Of a DNA stretch of 64,000 bases, positions 59,610 to 64,000 are shown in pieces. A model generated the notes under the pieces. It was not told where the DNA came from and searched no databases. It saw nothing but the letters and a program-made list of their open reading frames with translations. Both the position numbers and the translations under genes were made by a program. Position 1 is the stretch's first letter. Every line of letters starts with the position of its first letter. The DNA comes from Pomphorhynchus laevis (lineage: Eukaryota; Acanthocephala; Palaeacanthocephala; Echinorhynchida; Pomphorhynchidae): contig WNNJ02002023.1 in assembly GCA_012934845.2 (NCBI GenBank), forward strand, positions 1 through 64,000, in the 5' to 3' direction.

Positions 59610-61275
59610 AAATCATATTCTGATACATCGTCTGTTATTTATTAGTCAATTCATAAAAATTGACTTTTATTTTAGAATAGAATTAGAATAGAATTTATTT
59701 AGAGTGGCCTTTATGGTAAAATAGAACCATTTACAGGCCCACTATAAAAATTTAAAGACAAGTTTACGTCCGATGAAACAATTATTACAAGTCACTGTTC
59801 TATAATGGATAAAAAGGGTATAAAGGTTGAATTAGATAATAAAACTATACCTATATTATATTGGAATCCAAAATTACATAAAAATCCAATAAAACCTAGG
59901 TTCATATGTAGTGCGTTTAAATGTACATTAAAACCACTTTCTGTTTATATGAATAAAATACTTAAAGTAATTAAAGCACACTTTAAAAAATATTGCAAGG
60001 TAATCGAAATTAATACTGGTATAAAATACTATTTCAGTATTAATTCTACAAAAGAATTTTTAGAACAGACAAAAGGAATAAATTTTCAAAATATAAATAC
60101 ATACGATTTTAGTACTCTTTATACAAATCTAGATTTAGTAGATATTAAAGAAGCGTTAGTAAAATTAATTAATCTTATATTCGGAAAAGATATACATATA
60201 TATGTTATAATAACTACAACGCCAATCTAACAAAAATTAAACCATCAAGTAAATATAAATATATGGATAAAATTGAAATATTAGAATCCTTAAAATTATT
60301 TAAAGGTAGGACGTCTAAATTTAGACAAGTAAAAGGTGTTCCAATGGGTTGTAATAGTAGCCCAATTATAGCTGACTTGTTTTTAAGCTTTATAGAATAT
60401 GAATTTGTTCATGACTGTGTAAAAACTAAATCCAAACTATATAAATATATGAAATATATGTTTCGATATATTGATGATATATGTATTTAAGTCTAACAAT
60501 TTTTATTCAAAAGGCGAACAAATTTATCCAGATAGTCTCATTCTTAATAAAACCAATGTTAATAATAGAACAGGTGTATATCTAGATGTAAACATTAAAT
60601 TAACATTAACTAAAATTACTATTAATTTATATGGTAAAGATGACATATTTAAATTTACAAGAAACATATTTTTGCATGAGCATTCATGCATACCATATAA
60701 TATAAAATATAATACATTAAATAATGAAATTTTAAGAATTGCAACAATATGTAATGATATTGGCTTTCTTCAAAATCATTTAAATAATTTAATAGATACA
60801 TATTTTAAACTAGGTTACTATAAAAATAACATCAAGCAGAAAATAGTAAAATATATAAATCAACAAAATAATATTAAAAATAAATTTAAAAATCTTAAGC
60901 AAAACATTTTTATGGATAATAAATAATATACTTTGTATTAGAATAAGATGCTATATAATCAAATTTAATCAGAGGGAATACGTTCTTAACACGTATTTGG
61001 CCCCGCTGCTATGTTGGGTAGAGGAGTTAGGGGCCGAAACCTGATAGCATAGCAGTTCCTCCTGATGACCTCTAATCCTTATTCTGATACAACGTCTGTT
61101 ATTTATTAGTCAATTCATAAAAATGACTTTTATTTTAAATTTCATTTTTTTATTTTAATTTTATTTAAATTATAGCAATTATTTATTTTATTATTTAATT
61201 ATTAAATTTTGATTTAGCATTATAATATTTTGTTTATTTTATAATTTTATTAAATACGTAGATTCAGTTAGCTGA
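59610..61275 (+). mobile_element. Penelope-like element, most complete copy
   Basis: The 5' side at 59610-59690 has the family core TCTGATACATCGTCTGTTAT...CAATTCATAAAAATTGAC. Coding sequence in three frames follows. At 59805-60230 there is IPILYWNPKLHKNPIKPRFI and NTYDFSTLYTNLDLVDIKEA (motif A region). At 60263-60490 there is FRQVKGVPMGCNSSPIIADL (motif B) and FRYIDDI (motif C). At 60471-60926 lies the C-terminal KDDIFKFTRNIFLHEH block. The 3' side at 60960-61275 repeats the same core, so both ends carry the same sequence, as Penelope-like elements with terminal repeats do. About two frame breaks; no GIY-YIG domain seen. Confidence 0.83.
60985..61068 (+). ncRNA. Pseudoknot-capable terminus of the Penelope-like family
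   Basis: GGCCCC (about 61000), CTGCTATG (61007), then GGGGCC (61031) and CATAGCAG (61047) occur in the order A-B-A'-B', where A pairs with A' and B with B'. The same arrangement is intact at 37880-37940 (+). In the minus-strand copy at 23330-23390, one B-stem change gives a G-U pair and an A-stem pair is lost. The 25440-25490 copy keeps only the B stem. It may be an RNA structure used by the element. Confidence 0.4.
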
Positions 61276-62340
61276 TTTGATTGATTTTAACGAAAATATT
61301 AAAATTGCAATGATACAAATAGTAAAAGAACAAAAAATTCTGATTAAATTCTAATTATTTATTCAGATTAGGTATTTTTACAAAAAATTACGTAATCTGC
61401 ATAAACGATTCTTAATTGGTCAGTTTATTTTGTTTACACAAAATAAACTGCCTCCATACATATGAGGATTGCCTTTTAATCCCCAAAGCAGTTATGCACA
61501 CGACCTTTTAGAATGTATTTCGGTATTGGTATTTGGCATTTGAATTAAAATAATTTAGGTTTTTTTTGATTTGGAAACAGTATGTCTAAGGTTCATTTAA
61601 GTGCCCTAACTTTTAACTTTCAAACTTATATTTTTGACTTTTTCGGCTTCTTATAAAAGCGTCTTGTTATAATTTTCTTTTTTTTATAAAATCTAAAAAT
61701 AATAAAATATTAAAAACATAATTTGAATATTAACATCTACAACCATTAAAGGCAATTTTGAAAATATTATTATAATAATTGAATTCTCAATTATTTTAAA
61801 TTATTCTTTTTGTTATTGCATATCTGAAATATTTTTTATATAAAAGTAAATTAATGTATTATTTTTGGTATTAAATTATTAATAAATTTACTGATGCCAT
61901 AGTTTATTTTTTCTTAATAATTTTCATGGAGGTGCAACCTAAATAGACGATATTGTTCCCATTTAAAATACTCTAAAGTTGCATTTCCTGAAAATTAGTT
62001 TCACATATTTTCTTTGTTTGTGTCTTTGTGTAATTATTACAATAAACCAGTAAAATGCTACAAAGAGCGAAATGCCGTCAGGTGTATTGACATAACAAAT
62101 AGCTAGACAAAAATGTTTTATATTAAAACTTATGGCCTTTCCTCAAATTTGCAAATTTTATTTCTGTTGATGGTGAATTCAAGTAATCGTTAAGAACGAC
62201 GTTTTTCCATTTTCCGTATGAATCATTTCATTAATTTTTGAACTAAAAAGTAACATCACAGCAAGCTGTCGTTTTCCTCTGTTACTGCTGAGTTAATATG
62301 CAAATTGAATTGAATTAAATTGAATTTCACTGATTCTCGA
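61276..62340. other. AT-rich intergenic stretch upstream of the EF-hand gene
   Basis: No gene or recognised element. A short inverted pair, GTTTATTTTGTTTAC and ACAAAATAAAC, lies at about 61420-61450. No clear promoter element is seen. Confidence 0.4.
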
Positions 62341-62349
62341 AGGTTCCAA

Positions 62350-62970
62350 ATGGGCAATTGGATAAGTAGCAATAGCGATAGTTCATCGACTGAATTTCTT
62401 GTAGATTATACTAGACTATATGAAGACGATATCGTCTTATTGTTAAATAATAGTCATTATAGCGAGTCGTTAATAAAACAATGGCACCGAGAATTTATAG
62501 CTGCCTTTCCTGACGGAAAGCTCAGTAAAGAAGAATTAAAACGTACTATGCGTTCGTATTACAAAGGTCGGTTTTATATCCAATTTGAAAATGCCATCGA
62601 TTCAATATTTAATTATTGTAATGAAGATGATGGATACATCAATTTTGTCGATTTTCTTGTGATTTTAAGTTTGCTGACAAGAAGAGCTTCTATTACAGAC
62701 AAGCTAAAATTGGCATTTGCTTATTCCACATCCGACGAAAATGAGGAATTGACAAATTCTGAAATAGCTGAGCTTGTCAACGGGTTGGGCAAACTAATGA
62801 GAAAACAAGTATATTCAGAATTAATTGATAAAGAACCGTTGATTATCGAAGATTGGCTCAATACTAACTATCCCTACAACAGATTTAATAAAGCACAGTT
62901 TGTAAAAATGTGTTTGACAAATAAGAAACTCTGTGATCTATTAGGATCACAATCTTTGCTGTTAATATAA
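62350..62970 (+). CDS. Neuronal calcium sensor-like EF-hand protein, intronless
   Basis: 206 residues from the ATG at 62350. I chose this start because it creates MGNWISS, an N-myristoylation signal (Gly2, Ser6), and is the first ATG in frame. The fold matches neuronal calcium sensors: a helix with SESLIKQWHREFIAAFPDGK (equivalent to F-S-E-x-E-I-x-x-W-Y-x-x-F-L-x-D-C-P-S-G) at residues 38-57, KLSKEELKR, then INFVDFLVILSLLTRRASIT and DKLKLAFAYSTS. EF2 loop residues 90-101 have Cys at position 1 and Asp at 12; EF3 loop residues 127-138 have Thr at 1 and no Gly at 6; EF4 has no loop. All canonical Ca2+ ligand sets are therefore damaged. Relatives usually have several introns, so this looks like a fast-evolving retrocopy or a calcium-independent membrane adaptor. 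Confidence 0.72.
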   Translation: MGNWISSNSDSSSTEFLVDYTRLYEDDIVLLLNNSHYSESLIKQWHREFIAAFPDGKLSKEELKRTMRSYYKGRFYIQFENAIDSIFNYCNEDDGYINFVDFLVILSLLTRRASITDKLKLAFAYSTSDENEELTNSEIAELVNGLGKLMRKQVYSELIDKEPLIIEDWLNTNYPYNRFNKAQFVKMCLTNKKLCDLLGSQSLLLI

Positions 62971-63058
62971 ATGAACAGTAACGGCTACTTTAAACTGCGT
63001 GATGGAAAACGTGTAATATTTGGTTTTATTTGTTTTACAGCTGCCTTCTTGAATATTT

Positions 63059-63064
63059 AATAAA
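63059..63064 (+). terminator. Poly(A) signal AATAAA of the EF-hand gene
   Basis: AATAAA 89 bases after the stop codon, in the right orientation. Confidence 0.5.
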
Positions 63065-63069
63065 ATATT

Positions 63070-63540
63070 TTTATCTTTGATTACCGAACTAAACATTTAC
63101 AAAAAAGCACCTTTATAAAGAGATGTGGACGTTTATTTTACCAAAAAGTAAATACTACAACAGGCATGATTAATGCCTGTTGATTTCCTTTTTGAGTTTT
63201 ACGCCTTTATACTTTTAATTCTATTGATTTTATTTTCTCATTTACTTTCTATTTATATTCTCATTTAGAATTTAGAATTTGTAAGTCACGGACCCTAACC
63301 TCTTGAAATTGATCACATTATCATACTTAATATAAATAATAACCTATTTATTATAACAATTTCAATAGTAAATATATATATTATATATTATATATGTTAT
63401 ATATTATATATGATATAAATAATATATAATATATATGTATATAATATATATGCCGTATATTTGGAGAAAGCCTCTTTATGGTATATAATAAGCTTGCTGA
63501 AATAAGATGAAATGGTGAACTATTTTACGTATTTATTAAC
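63070..63540. repeat. AT-rich spacer with TATA-type microsatellite
   Basis: TATATTATATAT-type low-complexity sequence fills about 63370-63455. The rest shows nothing recognisable. Confidence 0.6.
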
Positions 63541-63544
63541 TTAT

Positions 63545-64000
63545 TTTAACGGATTGCTAGAATTACGGGTGTCGAAAGCGATACGTTTCAAAGTCTTCCA
63601 ATCGTGATGTCATTGCCATTGGATGTAAACAAGGATCAAAGGAAAGTTAGTTATTTTGATCGAAATTGTTATGAAGAGTAGTGAAACGGGCAAGATGAGA
63701 CGATTATGTCGGGGGATGTCTCGTCGTCCCAATGACTTCTCGACTTTCAACAATTCCAATTTCAGTCAAGGGCAGAAGCGGGACTGCACTTATCGACATT
63801 GGCTACATAACACCGATCGTCGATAGAGCCTTCGTAGATTCATTTTATAAACGGAATGCTAATATTCCAGACTTTGATATACGGATGATTTATTGCACAA
63901 TCGACAAATATTCGTGTCCAAACATATGACAAAAATATAGTGGTTAATTTCATAGTTAGTTATCAGCTATTAAGCGGAATTTATCTCATTTTTGGAATCG
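63545..64000 (+). mobile_element. LTR-retrotransposon fossil (aspartic protease region), cut by the window edge
   Basis: A broken fossil of the protease part of an LTR retrotransposon pol gene, recognised from an ALID-type retropepsin motif and the closing part of the same fold near the window end. Gypsy or Bel-Pao type; the family cannot be decided from this piece. The rest of the element, if any, lies beyond the window. No LTR is visible here. Confidence 0.5.

Overview
This is an AT-rich (about a quarter G+C by eye) animal nuclear sequence: split genes with GT-AG introns, a LIM-homeodomain gene, Penelope-like elements, LINEs of several clades and large satellite arrays. The organism is a small-gene invertebrate; I cannot place it in a phylum from the sequence alone.

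Host genes. The centre of the window is an Islet (ISL1/tailup-type) LIM-homeodomain gene on the + strand. I resolve five coding exons between 26028 and 35236. All splice phases agree and give a 428-residue protein with LIM1, LIM2, an acidic linker, a homeodomain and a Q-rich tail. Its 3'UTR (35237 to about 36005) carries eight copies of a 17-base motif, most of which can form a small hairpin. A 2.89-kb inverted repeat (16382-19272 and 39029-41923, nearly identical) brackets the gene and its upstream desert. Two smaller host genes are likely. One is an uncharacterised 136-residue protein at 47210-47620 (-), with a near-perfect RFX X-box 70 bp upstream that suggests a ciliary role. The other is an intronless, probably N-myristoylated, neuronal-calcium-sensor-like protein at 62350-62970 (+) whose EF-hand loops are degenerate.

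Mobile DNA. The left end (1-15 kb) holds relics of a hAT transposase, Penelope-like fragments, a 3.2-kb LINE with a restriction-like endonuclease domain, a 462-bp satellite (8305-10705) and a 432-bp satellite (12424-14840) built from Penelope-like terminal sequence. Copies of that Penelope-like family also lie at 23.3-24.9, 37.5-38.2, 44.6-45.9 and 59.6-61.3 kb. A second, classical Penelope lies at 42.7-44.5 kb with a hammerhead-like motif behind it. From 48.7 to 59 kb five broken LINEs of different clades lie end to end and stand out by their higher G+C. The right edge cuts an LTR-retrotransposon fossil.

The features most worth following up are the iterated motif in the Islet 3'UTR, the large inverted repeat around Islet, the X-box/136-residue gene, and the Penelope-like terminus, which carries a pseudoknot-capable RNA and has given rise to a satellite.
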